A program made the translations under genes and the position numbers. A DNA stretch of 64,000 nt, from contig OW386289.2 in assembly GCA_936432065.2 (NCBI GenBank), forward strand, positions 13,377,077-13,441,076, in the 5' to 3' direction. Numbering within the stretch: position 1 is the first letter of the stretch; each line of letters opens with the position of its first letter. Shown one piece after another: positions 20,842 through 29,500 of the stretch. The notes beneath the pieces are model-generated. The model was not told the origin of the DNA. It saw only the letters and a program-made list of their open reading frames with translations, and did no database searches. Source of the DNA: Rutpela maculata. Taxonomy: Eukaryota > Arthropoda > Insecta > Coleoptera > Cerambycidae.

Positions 20842-21183
20842 TTGATATTAACAGAGATACAGAGTGTTAAAGTCAAGTTATTTGTCGGTTATGATTACTG
20901 TGATGTCTATGACTCGGTAGATTTAAAAAGATGTTATAAATGTAACGGTTTCAATCATCACTCTAATCGGTGCACTGTACAAAAGTACTCATGCCCTAGG
21001 TGTGCAGAAGATCATCCAGTTAAAGATTGTAAAGCCGTGGATTTGAAATGTGTGAACTGTCTAAAACTAAATGAGAAAGATAAAGATCTCAATCTGAATA
21101 TAAATCATGCTGTTTGGGATTCTAGATGTTATGTTTATAATCATAAAGTTAAAGAGTATGAAGCTAATGTATATATGGCGTAG
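20842..21183 (+). pseudogene. LINE ORF1 (gag-like) C-terminal part with three zinc knuckles
   Basis: An RNA-binding nucleocapsid-like segment of a Jockey-type ORF1. The visible knuckles are CYKCNGFNHHSNRC (CX2CX4HX4C), CPRCAEDHPVKDC (CX2CX3HX4C) and a third starting CVNC with its His and Cys in NHAVWDSRC. The usual sequence before the first knuckle (cPvYd-i-l-RCykC) is present as CDVYDSVDLKRCYKC. The frame opens with a TTG codon only because the N-terminal two thirds are missing, so this is a 5'-truncated fragment. Confidence 0.85.
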
Positions 21184-21220
21184 CAATTAGATACACTGGT
21201 TATATCGGAATCCCCTTCTC

Positions 21221-21685
21221 ATGTTAACGTTTGTACTAGTGATAATGAGCGATGTTAGCGTTTCTGCGGACATGGCTTCTAGGAACAAATCTATATATCT
21301 CCCCTGCGTTTATTACCAAAATGTGCGCGGTTTAAACACCAAAACACACGATCTATTAAATGCTTCTTATGCCTGTGACTACGATGTTCTCGCACTCTCA
21401 GAAACCTGGATTGACTCTCATGTTAATAGCTCTGAGTTAATATGCAGCAATTATAATATCTTTCGCTGTGATCGCAATTATTCTGTTACAAACAAAACTA
21501 GAGGTGGAGGTGTTTTATTGTCTATTAATAAAAAATATGTTGCCACTAAATTAAACCTAGATTATATACGAAACTCAGTTCCTTTAATTGATATAGTTGG
21601 TGTAAAAATGCAATTTAACCACACCAGTATTTTCTTATTTGTTATATATATATATACCTCCGTCATTAGGTATAATACACTATAA
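21221..21685 (+). pseudogene. LINE endonuclease domain (N-terminal part of ORF2)
   Basis: An exonuclease/endonuclease/phosphatase-fold domain that nicks target DNA. Visible motifs: YYQNVRGLNTKTHDLL (the conserved Asn near the start), DVLALSETWIDSHV (catalytic Glu), and RGGGVLLSI. The frame is lost at a TATATATATATA run (about 21644-21656), after which the continuation YIPPSL and the GDFNIPNY motif are read in the next ORF. Slippage in the TA run therefore split endonuclease from RT. Confidence 0.85.
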
Positions 21686-23888
21686 TTTATTTTTTGAAGC
21701 ATTTGAAACGCTCCACTACCTAAACGATAATGACGTATACTTTATTGGAGATTTTAATATACCCAATTATAGAGAGTTTACTCTACATAATAACATCAAC
21801 GAGCAAACAGCAGCACTTATGTCATTTTTGAATTATTTTGATCTAAAACAATGTAATTCCGTGTTAAATTCTAATAATAGATTATTGGATCTAGTTATCT
21901 GCAGCACTGCGTGTAACGTTGAAAAGGCTCATGACATCCTACTAAAAGAGGACACCCATCATCCGGCGTTAAGTATATACCTCAATGCAAACAACAATCA
22001 GACAAATACAAAATCCTCTGCAAATAATATTTTAACATATAATTTTCGGAAAGCTGACTTTCACACCTTATATGCCAAAATTGCAAATACGGACTGGTCA
22101 GTTCTAAAAACCATTAATGATGTAAACTCGGCGTGTGAGCAATTCTACGAAACACTATACGATATCTTTGACTCCTGCGTACCCAAAACGATACCTCGTC
22201 ATAGGAAATATCCGCCGTGGTATAATAATGTTATAGTTCGGAATATAAAAGAAAAAGCAAGACAACTTAAAATGTACAAACGAACCGGCAATATAGTCGC
22301 CTACAACGAATTTAAAATTCTTATATCTCAGATAAAGCGGGATACAGACACTGCCTTTAAACACTATCAGAACAACATCCAAAATAATTTAAAAAATAAC
22401 CCCAAAACTTTCTGGTCATATATTAACTCCAAAAAAGAGGCAAGTGCAATACCGGATATTCTTCAGTACCATGATAAATGTCTTGAAAATCCGCAGGAAA
22501 TAGCTGATGCTTTTGCTGAATTCTTTGAAACCGCATATAGTTTACCTTCGCAAAACATTGATCGAAGTACCCAATTCAATAACAATATATGTTTGAATTT
22601 TAGTGAATTTACGCCTAACGAGGTTCTCTCTGCCTTACGACAACTCAAGCCTAAATTTACAAAAGGGCCCGATGAAATTCCAGCGTTTGTTGTTAGAGAC
22701 TGTGCTAATGTTTTCGTAGAGCCACTCACGACAATATTTAATCTCTCACTCAAAAGTGGTACATTTCCTAACATCTGGAAGAGATCCCGAATTTGCCCTG
22801 TCTATAAAAAAGGCGATAGACATGAAATTGAAAATCACCGTCCGATTACAATTATATGTAATTTTGCAAAAGTAATGGAAATTGCATTACACGCAGTAAT
22901 ATACCCTCACGTTGAGGGGCAGATAACACAAAGTCAACACGGTTTTATGAAGAATAGATCAACTGCCGTCACGTCAGGGGTACCTCAGGGGTCTATACTG
23001 GGACCACTATTGTTTGTGTTGTTTATAAGCGATATTGTAGATAACCTGGAGGTCGGTGTCTTGTTATATGCCGATGATGCGAAAATTTTTTCTACTGTAG
23101 ATACGTTAACCGACTGTCATAAGCTGCAAAGAAATCTCGAGAAAATACAAGCTTGGTGCAATCAAAATGGTCTGCCACTCAACGTCAGTAAATGTAATAT
23201 CATGTCATTCACTAATAGGAAAGAAACTCTTCTTTATGATTATAAACTTGATCTCAAACCATTAAAACGAACTGATTGTTTTAAAGATCTTGGTGTAACT
23301 TTCGACGCCAAATTAACGTTCAAAAATCATATACAAGATACTTTTCTCTCTGCAAATAGAAACCTTGGCTTTGTTATCAGAAATTCGGTAAGCTTCACGG
23401 ACACCAATCTACTAACACTTTTATTTAATGCATATGTCAAATCCAAGCTCGAATACGCGTCCTTAATCTGGCACCCAGGGTATGTTACTTATTTAAACCT
23501 ACTTGAAGGCATTCAAAGACGATTTCTAAAATTTCTGTCGTATAAGATGGACGGTATATATCCACCAATTGGATATCCCCAAGAGGTGCTATTAAGTAGG
23601 TTCTCTGCAGATAGTTTAGAGGATCGTAGGAAAAGACAGGCACTCATATTTTTACATAAAGTGATTAACAACAACATAAATTGCCCTGAAATAGTTGAAA
23701 AACTGATGTTTCATGTACCACGTTCGGGCACCCGAAATCATATGACTTTTTACCTTGCCACGCCTCGGACAAATGCTTTAAGCTTCTCCCCTCTATATTT
23801 TATGTGTGGTACTTACAACTGCCTGCAGGAAAACCTTGATATTTTTAACTGTTCCATTACATCCATTAAAAAACTGAAGCTGCAATAA
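21639..23888 (+). CDS. LINE ORF2, rest of endonuclease plus reverse transcriptase, motif A deleted
   Basis: A 749-aa open frame. It starts with the end of the endonuclease (YFIGDFNIPNY, then LLDLVICS and THHPALSI). RT then shows SRICPVYKKGDRHEIENHRP, SQHGFMKNRST, VTSGVPQGSILGPLLFVLF and LLYADDAKIF. Between HGFMKNRST and the SGVPQGS block about 70 residues that normally carry motif A (the first catalytic Asp) are missing, and the junction is in frame. The C-terminal part has KDLGVTFDAKLTFKNHI and YVKSKLEYASLIWHPG. The enzyme should be inactive despite the long open frame. The stop at 23886-23888 is followed by the 3' UTR. Confidence 0.85.
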   Translation: MLYIYIPPSLGIIHYNLFFEAFETLHYLNDNDVYFIGDFNIPNYREFTLHNNINEQTAALMSFLNYFDLKQCNSVLNSNNRLLDLVICSTACNVEKAHDILLKEDTHHPALSIYLNANNNQTNTKSSANNILTYNFRKADFHTLYAKIANTDWSVLKTINDVNSACEQFYETLYDIFDSCVPKTIPRHRKYPPWYNNVIVRNIKEKARQLKMYKRTGNIVAYNEFKILISQIKRDTDTAFKHYQNNIQNNLKNNPKTFWSYINSKKEASAIPDILQYHDKCLENPQEIADAFAEFFETAYSLPSQNIDRSTQFNNNICLNFSEFTPNEVLSALRQLKPKFTKGPDEIPAFVVRDCANVFVEPLTTIFNLSLKSGTFPNIWKRSRICPVYKKGDRHEIENHRPITIICNFAKVMEIALHAVIYPHVEGQITQSQHGFMKNRSTAVTSGVPQGSILGPLLFVLFISDIVDNLEVGVLLYADDAKIFSTVDTLTDCHKLQRNLEKIQAWCNQNGLPLNVSKCNIMSFTNRKETLLYDYKLDLKPLKRTDCFKDLGVTFDAKLTFKNHIQDTFLSANRNLGFVIRNSVSFTDTNLLTLLFNAYVKSKLEYASLIWHPGYVTYLNLLEGIQRRFLKFLSYKMDGIYPPIGYPQEVLLSRFSADSLEDRRKRQALIFLHKVINNNINCPEIVEKLMFHVPRSGTRNHMTFYLATPRTNALSFSPLYFMCGTYNCLQENLDIFNCSITSIKKLKLQ

Positions 23889-24141
23889 GCTTTTTCTCTT
23901 ATGACATTCGGCAGATGTATATGTGCATCTATGTATATGTGTGTACGTGTGTTTTGTGTACACACAATAATTTATGGTTTATGTATCGTTTATGTATTGT
24001 TTTCTTTGTTACACTTATTATTGTCAATGGTTTAATAATTGTATGTACTTCTCATCCAGTAATTGGTCTCTGACTGTTGGATGATGTATCTAAATAAATA
24101 AATAAAAAAAAAAAAATAAAAATAAATATTATATTTATAAT

Positions 24142-24850
24142 TACTTCCACGTCCAGTGGAAGTATAGTAACGACAAAAAAATTTTTAAAAATTTGTATTG
24201 TCCAAATAGGCTTAAAATGTCATGAAACGTCGAGATTTTAAGTTTGAGCGAAAAAAAAATTTCTGTCTGTCTGTCGGTCTGTCTGTCGGTCTGTCTGTAA
24301 CTTTTTTTTGTGCGCACGTTTACTCTGGAACCGTTTAAGATATTGACTTGAAATTTGGTACACATATATACGTTAATGAGATCTAGAACTAGATTATATT
24401 TTCATCTTGTTCCGTCGAAGGGTTGGGGGGTAAATTGGGGTAAATTTGGGGTAAATAGGTCAATCAAGCAGGTAACAGTCCATAAAATTGGTATTTAGTA
24501 TATACAAGAGAAGGTCTCAAAAAAATTTTTGGCATTAGCCACCCCCATTACCACCCCCACCCCCTTATTAAAGGGGATGAAAAAAAAATGTGATTTAGTG
24601 TATGTACAGGAACCAGAAACCTCAAAATATTTTTTTACTTCATCCACCCCCCACTATCACCCCCATCACCACCCCCCACCCCACTACCGATGTGGGGTAT
24701 CGTTTTATGGGTTTTTGGGGTAGAGGATTTCAAATATTATATTATTAAAGTTCCATAAACAATTATTTTCACATATAAAGTTTTTTCGTTGAGTGACTTG
24801 GATAGAGAATCTGGATGTGGAAGTAGTGATTCCTTGGGCAGCGGTTTTTT
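24142..24850 (-). mobile_element. Helentron/DINE-like repeat, full copy A
   Basis: In element orientation it starts AACCGCTGCCCAAGGAATCA, then CTACTTCCACATCCAGATT, runs through a C/G-rich centre (TGGGGGTGG-type) and a GACAGACAGACC microsatellite (plus-strand 24262-24298), and ends in the hairpin TACTTCCAC-TGGAC-GTGGAAGTA at 24142-24164. CTTCCAC(A/G)TCCAG therefore appears in inverted orientation at both ends. Inverted subterminal repeats, a GTCY microsatellite and a 3' stem-loop match what is known of DINE-1/HINE elements mobilised by Helentrons; the assignment is inference. It has no protein-coding capacity. Confidence 0.7.
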
Positions 24851-25328
24851 CCTACATAACTTTTGAAAATTTTCAAATATTGGTACGAAAATTAGTGGAT
24901 AGGAGTCTTTTGATATGAGAAATTCAAATCTTCTCCTATTTTTGGTGTTAATCCTAGAGGGCGCCATATAAGCAATATTTAGGGTGTAAATGTACTCCTA
25001 ATTTTTTCACCTGTAGTGTTATAGCCTATTTTATTAAAAAATCCTGAACCTACATCATTTCGACGGAGAAAAAGTATACTTGTCTTTAGCCTTAGAAATT
25101 GACCACTTTCGAGATAATCGCATTGTAACAGTCAGCCGCATAATTCATTATAAGAAATATAAATTTTAATCTAGTAGGCACACGGTTAAATCTGACAGTT
25201 AAATAATTAATAATGATAGTCAAAATGCAGTTATGTAGAAAAAGGGAGGTTTTATTATTATTACAAATTAAGCAGTTAAGTAAACAAAAACGATATAAAT
25301 GGAAATGTCAAATAAAACAACAAAATAA

Positions 25329-25919
25329 TTAAAATAATTGCTGCAATTCATTTTCAAGTTGTCTTCCATTTAACTCAATACACTTTTGCCATCTTTTAAG
25401 AAAATTTTGCCTAATACAAAAAAAGAATGGAAGCAAATCACGAGTATGGTTTGCAGCTGGAACTATTTTCTGCCAGAGTTCTTGTCTTGTGTTACTTGTT
25501 TGGGAGTATACAAGGCTTTTCATGAAAAAGTCCATTGCCGTTAGGTCTGGACTCCGTGGTGACCATGGATGTTCACTTCCGCGTCCAATTCCGTTGAGTA
25601 AAAACCTCATATTTTCTCGGATATCTAAAGGCACTTCATCCAACATATTTTGTAAATCATTTTGAAGGAAGTTTAGATAGTTTTCTCCATTTACTAGCGG
25701 TGGAAGTTCAAAAGGACCCACAAGATAATCTCCAATTATTCCACACCAAATATTAATTTTAAATTCATATTGAAAATGTCTCACTCTTGCGGCCCTTGGA
25801 TTCTCTTCAGCCAACGAATGACTGTTTTTTGTGTTAAAGATTTCTCTTCGAGTAAACGTTGCCTCATCCGTGAAAAGAACCTTATTTAAAATGCGACGAG
25901 GAAAATCACCTGGCAACAA
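25329..25919 (-). pseudogene. Mariner-like transposase, catalytic part with deletion around the second Asp
   Basis: The 196-aa frame shows KVLFTDEATFTRREIFN (first Asp), INIWCGIIGDYLVGPFELP, then MRFLLNGIGRG running straight into WSPRSPDLTAMDFF (third acidic block). Family members have a QDGAP-H box and about 20 residues before the WIGRG block; here that piece is gone and the Asp is lost. The C-terminus (RWQKCIELNGRQLENEL) is normal. It is inactive and was probably about 340 aa when intact. Confidence 0.85.
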
Positions 25920-26023
25920 ATTTTGTACTGGTGTGAGATGGTATGGGTGTAATTATTGCTCATGTAGAATGTTTGATACTGTGCCACGGGTTAGTCCAGT
26001 ATTTGCAGAGATTCGGCGAATAC

Positions 26024-26254
26024 TTATTTCAGGATAAGATTTAATACTGCTTCCTCTTGTTGGACCCTACGAACTACAGGGCGTCCATGGGAACGTCTAG
26101 GATGACAAGAACCCGTTTCTTTTAATCTTGCAAAAAGTCTTGAGAATAATTTTCGATCAGGTTGCCTTCGATTTGGATAAATATTCGCATATTTTCTTGT
26201 TGCAGCACGTCCATTATAATTTTCTTGAGCATAAATAGCCACCATATCAATCAT
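26024..26254 (-). pseudogene. Mariner-like transposase, N-terminal DNA-binding part
   Basis: The helix-turn-helix that recognises the terminal repeats. MIDMVAIYAQENYNGRAATR, then YPNRRQPDRKLFSRL and ETGSCHPRRSHGRP, is the pattern of the N-terminal domain found in many insect IS630-related transposases. The frame closes at 26024, and the catalytic part continues in another frame after about 100 bp. Confidence 0.8.
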
Positions 26255-26469
26255 TTCGCTATTTTAAAAAAAAATTATGCCTCGTGCAAAAAATATAATT
26301 TTTTCACAGTAACACAGTAACTGTCAGATTTAGCCGTGTTTAATTGTCAAAAGTATTGTTGACATTGGCTCCTACTACGTTAATATTTCTTATAATGAAT
26401 TATGTGGCTGACTGTTACAATGCGATTATCTCGAAAACGGTCCATTTCTAAGGCTAATGACAAGTATAC

Positions 26470-27139
26470 ATCGCCATTCCACTTTTAAAAGAAGTAAAAA
26501 AAAAATGAAATTGTGATTTCATGTATGTACATACAAGAACCAAAGGTCTGAAAATTTTTTTTGGCATTAAAATCACTTGCATTTATTAGTGATTGAAATC
26601 AGTGTACCTATGTAAATCTTCTCCCTGTTAGTCAGTTATTAATTAGTCAACAGCAACTAACGATTTTATCTTAAAATAACGGACTGCAATTATTTTAAGT
26701 TTATAAAATTTCTCCTTCTCCCATCTAATCACCTGTAAAATAATTCAAGCTCCATAAAGAATCCAGATATCATTTTAACCTTAATACATTTTCACTTTTA
26801 AAATATGCAAAACACAAGTGTAAGCTAATTAATAGCTATTTAATATATTACACAATGTTAGCTGACGTTGATTGATGTCTAGCATTATGTAATGCCTATG
26901 AGAAAATAACAAGAAATCAAATACGGACGAGTCTTGATCCAAGCGGACTAATAACTGGTAATAATAATAATAGACCAATAATAAAACAAAAACTTCCGCG
27001 AGTCGTGTAGATCCGCAATTGTATTGACAGAAAAATAAATCGCTTCAAATGAGAGGTAGCACTTTCTATTTCGCGGACTCAGTTTCACATCTCGACTCTC
27101 GAACTGGGTTACACCCACACCGAGCTGAGTATTCACGAA
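26470..27139. other. AT-rich interval, tail of the Helentron-like family then unassigned
   Basis: 26480-26580 (CATGTATGTACATACAAGAA, TTTTTGGCATTAAA) resembles the centre of the Helentron-like repeat, interrupted by the mariner insertion. 26590-27139 shows no gene. Confidence 0.4.
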
Positions 27140-27462
27140 TTATAAGTGTACGAATACAATATATACGCATCCTATCTAAATAAATTTTACTGATATTTTT
27201 TAATGCGAGTAATAAAGCCGGTCGCCTTATTTATTAACTCTTCATCGCGGTTTATGTTATTGTTTTATAGATTTACAGAATTCCGTTAAGTTTCATGTAT
27301 ACCCGAGCCGCCGCGCTGGACAGACAGAGTGAGAAAAAGAAAGCGAGTGTATAGTCTAGGCAATAAGAGTAGACAGTAGAGCAAAAAATGAGCCGTATTT
27401 TAATCAAAGGAAATAGCGGATAAAATGTATCTGAAGCGGCACCGTCGTTGACTACGTTCTAT
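27140..27462 (-). repeat. Older LTR-like repeat, part 1 (split by the gypsy insertion)
   Basis: Plus-strand 27395-27458 (AATCAAAGGAAATAGCGGAT, GAAGCGGCACCGTCGTTGAC) is the reverse complement of 58526-58590. The sequence interrupted at 27462 resumes at 37505, where homology to 58485-58525 continues (CAGACCTATAT, TTATTACGG). In minus orientation an AATAAA lies upstream of a T-rich stretch (near 27225), which fits the R region of an LTR. No coding capacity; the exact LTR ends were not determined. Confidence 0.6.
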
Positions 27463-29486
27463 TGTAGAAGAACGCACTACCGGGCGTCAAAATGACGCGA
27501 CACCAATTTATTTCTCAGGGGGCGCCAGTCGCGTATTACCCCGTTCTTCTACCTCCCAGGCGGGTTCGAGATAAGATGACTTCGGTAGCCGAAAAGCGGG
27601 ACCAAGGCTGCACTACCACAGATCGGAAACTACGCTCTCTCTGGACCCGAATTCCCTCGTTAGGGGTTTAGGCACCTCTTAATTTCCTGAATTTTTGCAT
27701 AAAAAAATCCCAACCGAAGAATTTCTCTGCGGAGGGATTAGTTTTGGTACGCGAAAATCGCGTTTTGGTCCATTAATAACGGAATATATTTCTCAAAAAA
27801 CGCATAAAAAAATCCCTATCGAACCTCCGTACAACAACCAGAAGGTCGAACGTTAATGCGAATTAACTCGACACATCCGGTTTTCTATACGAAAGTTCCA
27901 GGGATTATAGACCGTCAACAGGCCTCAAGATCAATTAAGAAACATTAGTTCAAAGAATCCGTTTATTTAACAGAATTGGTTATACAAAATTCTCAAGAAA
28001 GAATCGTGCCTTCCCCAATCAAGGTAGTGACTTTCAGACCATACAAGCGAGAGCGCTCGCGCTAACGATCGATTAGGTAGAAAAGATTCATACGTACCTT
28101 CTCAGAATCAAAATGCGAGCTTTTAGAATCATTTCAGACTCTGGGTAAATGAATAATTAAGGCTGACTGAAATTAACTTAAAAAAGTTTTACTAAATGAA
28201 TTTAGTTTCGCTAGAGACTACCTAGCTTTAAAGTTCTTGTATCGTGGAAATTCACGTACTCAAACACATTCTGAGGACTTATTACTGCATAAGTTGAGTG
28301 GCGTTCGATCAGTCCACGACTTACTAACCCTTATCACAGTCGATTAATAATATCGATTTGGCAGCGTCTCACCTTCGAGCGACTATTAGGCAAAATTGAA
28401 TTTTTGGATTTTTATGCACAAGGCGTTTTCCTCTATAACTTTGTCATTTGAAAAGCCCCGTTATTGGCTTTTCTACCATCGCTTTGTCTGGACTACTCAA
28501 CGCGCTCGGCCAAATTGCGAGCCGCTGGGTCAATCCAAACTCTTTCCATGCGAGAAACCGGCCTTGTACATGTGCATTGATTTTTATCAATTTTTGCTTA
28601 TCGGCACTACGCCGGCTTTGACAAAATCTTCTATTTTGCCTTTTGGATGCAGTGCATCGTTAAAATTTTATGCTCATACTTTAGAATTGGGCTTTCAATG
28701 ATCGTACCTCAAAGGTCAATGTCTTTGGTTGAGGAATAAAAAAAATAAAAAATAATTTAAAGTATATTTTCGTGGTACTTTTTAAACTGACTTCGTGGTA
28801 CTTTTGAAAAATCCAGTTTAAGACCAATTTTAGCGTACTTTTGAAAAATCGATTTTCGAGCCAAATTTCAAGGTACTTTTGAAAAACTAATCTGCGGGTG
28901 AAATTTTGGCGTACTTTTGAAAAATCGATTTTCAAGCCAAATTTCAAGGTACTTTTGAAAAGTTAATCCGCGGGTGAAATTTTGGCGTACTTTTGAAAAA
29001 TTGATTTTCAAGCCAAATTTCAAGGTACTTTTGAAAAGTTAATCTGCGGGTGAAATTTTGGCGTACTTTTGAAAAATCGATCTTCAAGCCAAATTTCAAC
29101 GCAGTTTTGAAAAATTAGTCTGCAAGTGAAACTTTGGCGTACTTTCGATAAATCGATTCTTGGGCCAAATTTTGACGCCCTTCCAAAAATATTATTTTTC
29201 AAAGTCCAATTTATGGTACCTTTGAAAAAGTATATTATTCATAAATCTTTGTCATTATATACTTCTACTCTGATATTCTGAACCAAAAACATTTTTCCTA
29301 AGTGAAAATTCGGTGTTTCTTCGAATTTTCGCCTGGTCATTTCCAACGCCTTATAGAACCCAAAACGGTCCTTGTGGACTGATCTGCGCCTCTGCAGACT
29401 CCCGAAAATGTCTTTAAATGAAATTTTTGCCTAAGTCGAATTTTGATTGTCTTCAACTTAGGACGATTTTGGAGAGTTCTACAACA
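27463..29486 (-). repeat. 3' LTR of the gypsy element (2,024 bp)
   Basis: Ends TG...CA (TGTAGAAGAACG on the plus strand, CTACAACA at the other end; in element orientation TGTTGTAGAA...TTCTACA). A 76-bp tandem repeat lies at about 28833-29212. At 2 kb it is long for an insect gypsy LTR. Frames of 60-101 aa inside it are duplicated with the LTR, carry no domain, and are not taken as genes. Confidence 0.95.
28833..29212. repeat. 76-bp tandem repeat array inside the LTR, about 5 copies
   Basis: GCGTACTTTTGAAAAAT recurs at 28833, 28909, 28985 and 29061, with a diverged copy at 29137, an exact 76-bp period. Each unit is two related halves (GGCGTACTTTTGAAAAAT and AAGGTACTTTTGAAAA). The same array is in the other LTR at 36851-37230. 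Confidence 0.95.
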
Positions 29487-29500
29487 CTCCCCTCCTTTGG
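29487..29500 (-). other. Polypurine tract of the gypsy element
   Basis: In element orientation CCAAAGGAGGGGAG sits directly against the TGTTGTAG start of the 3' LTR. Such a purine run is the expected primer for plus-strand DNA synthesis. Confidence 0.85.

Larger units (their letters stand above)
20842..24130 (+). mobile_element. Jockey-type LINE, internally deleted
   Basis: In order: gag-like ORF1 remnant with three CCHC knuckles, apurinic-type endonuclease, RT, and a 250-bp 3' UTR ending in an AATAAATAAATAAA-type A-rich tail near 24095-24130. The 5' end is truncated inside ORF1, since transposon-end sequence (CAGGGTGTCCATT) precedes it directly. No target duplication is visible: the 3' end abuts the hairpin of the Helentron-like copy at 24142. 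Confidence 0.85.
25077..26466 (-). mobile_element. Mariner-like DNA transposon, about 1.39 kb, TA target duplication
   Basis: Terminal inverted repeats of about 88 bp with few mismatches: the left begins TACTTGTCTTTAGCCTTAGA, and the right end reads in complement TACTTGTCATTAGCCTTAGA. TA flanks both ends (25075-25076 and 26467-26468). The element carries a broken transposase on the minus strand and sits among remnants of the Helentron-like family; 26480-26580 resembles the tail of that family's central part. Confidence 0.85.

Noticed and set aside
21639..23888. Treating the 749-aa LINE ORF as a potentially active RT
   Set aside because: Motif A with the first catalytic Asp is missing between HGFMKNRST and SGVPQGS.
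24262..24298. GTCT microsatellite as an independent simple repeat
   Set aside because: It is a constant component of the Helentron-like family at the same relative place, so it is annotated as part of that element.
28396..28701. 101-aa plus-strand ORF inside the gypsy LTR, duplicated at 36414-36719
   Set aside because: It is antisense to the element, lies entirely in the LTR and has no domain. Its duplication follows from LTR identity, so conservation between the two copies is not evidence of selection.
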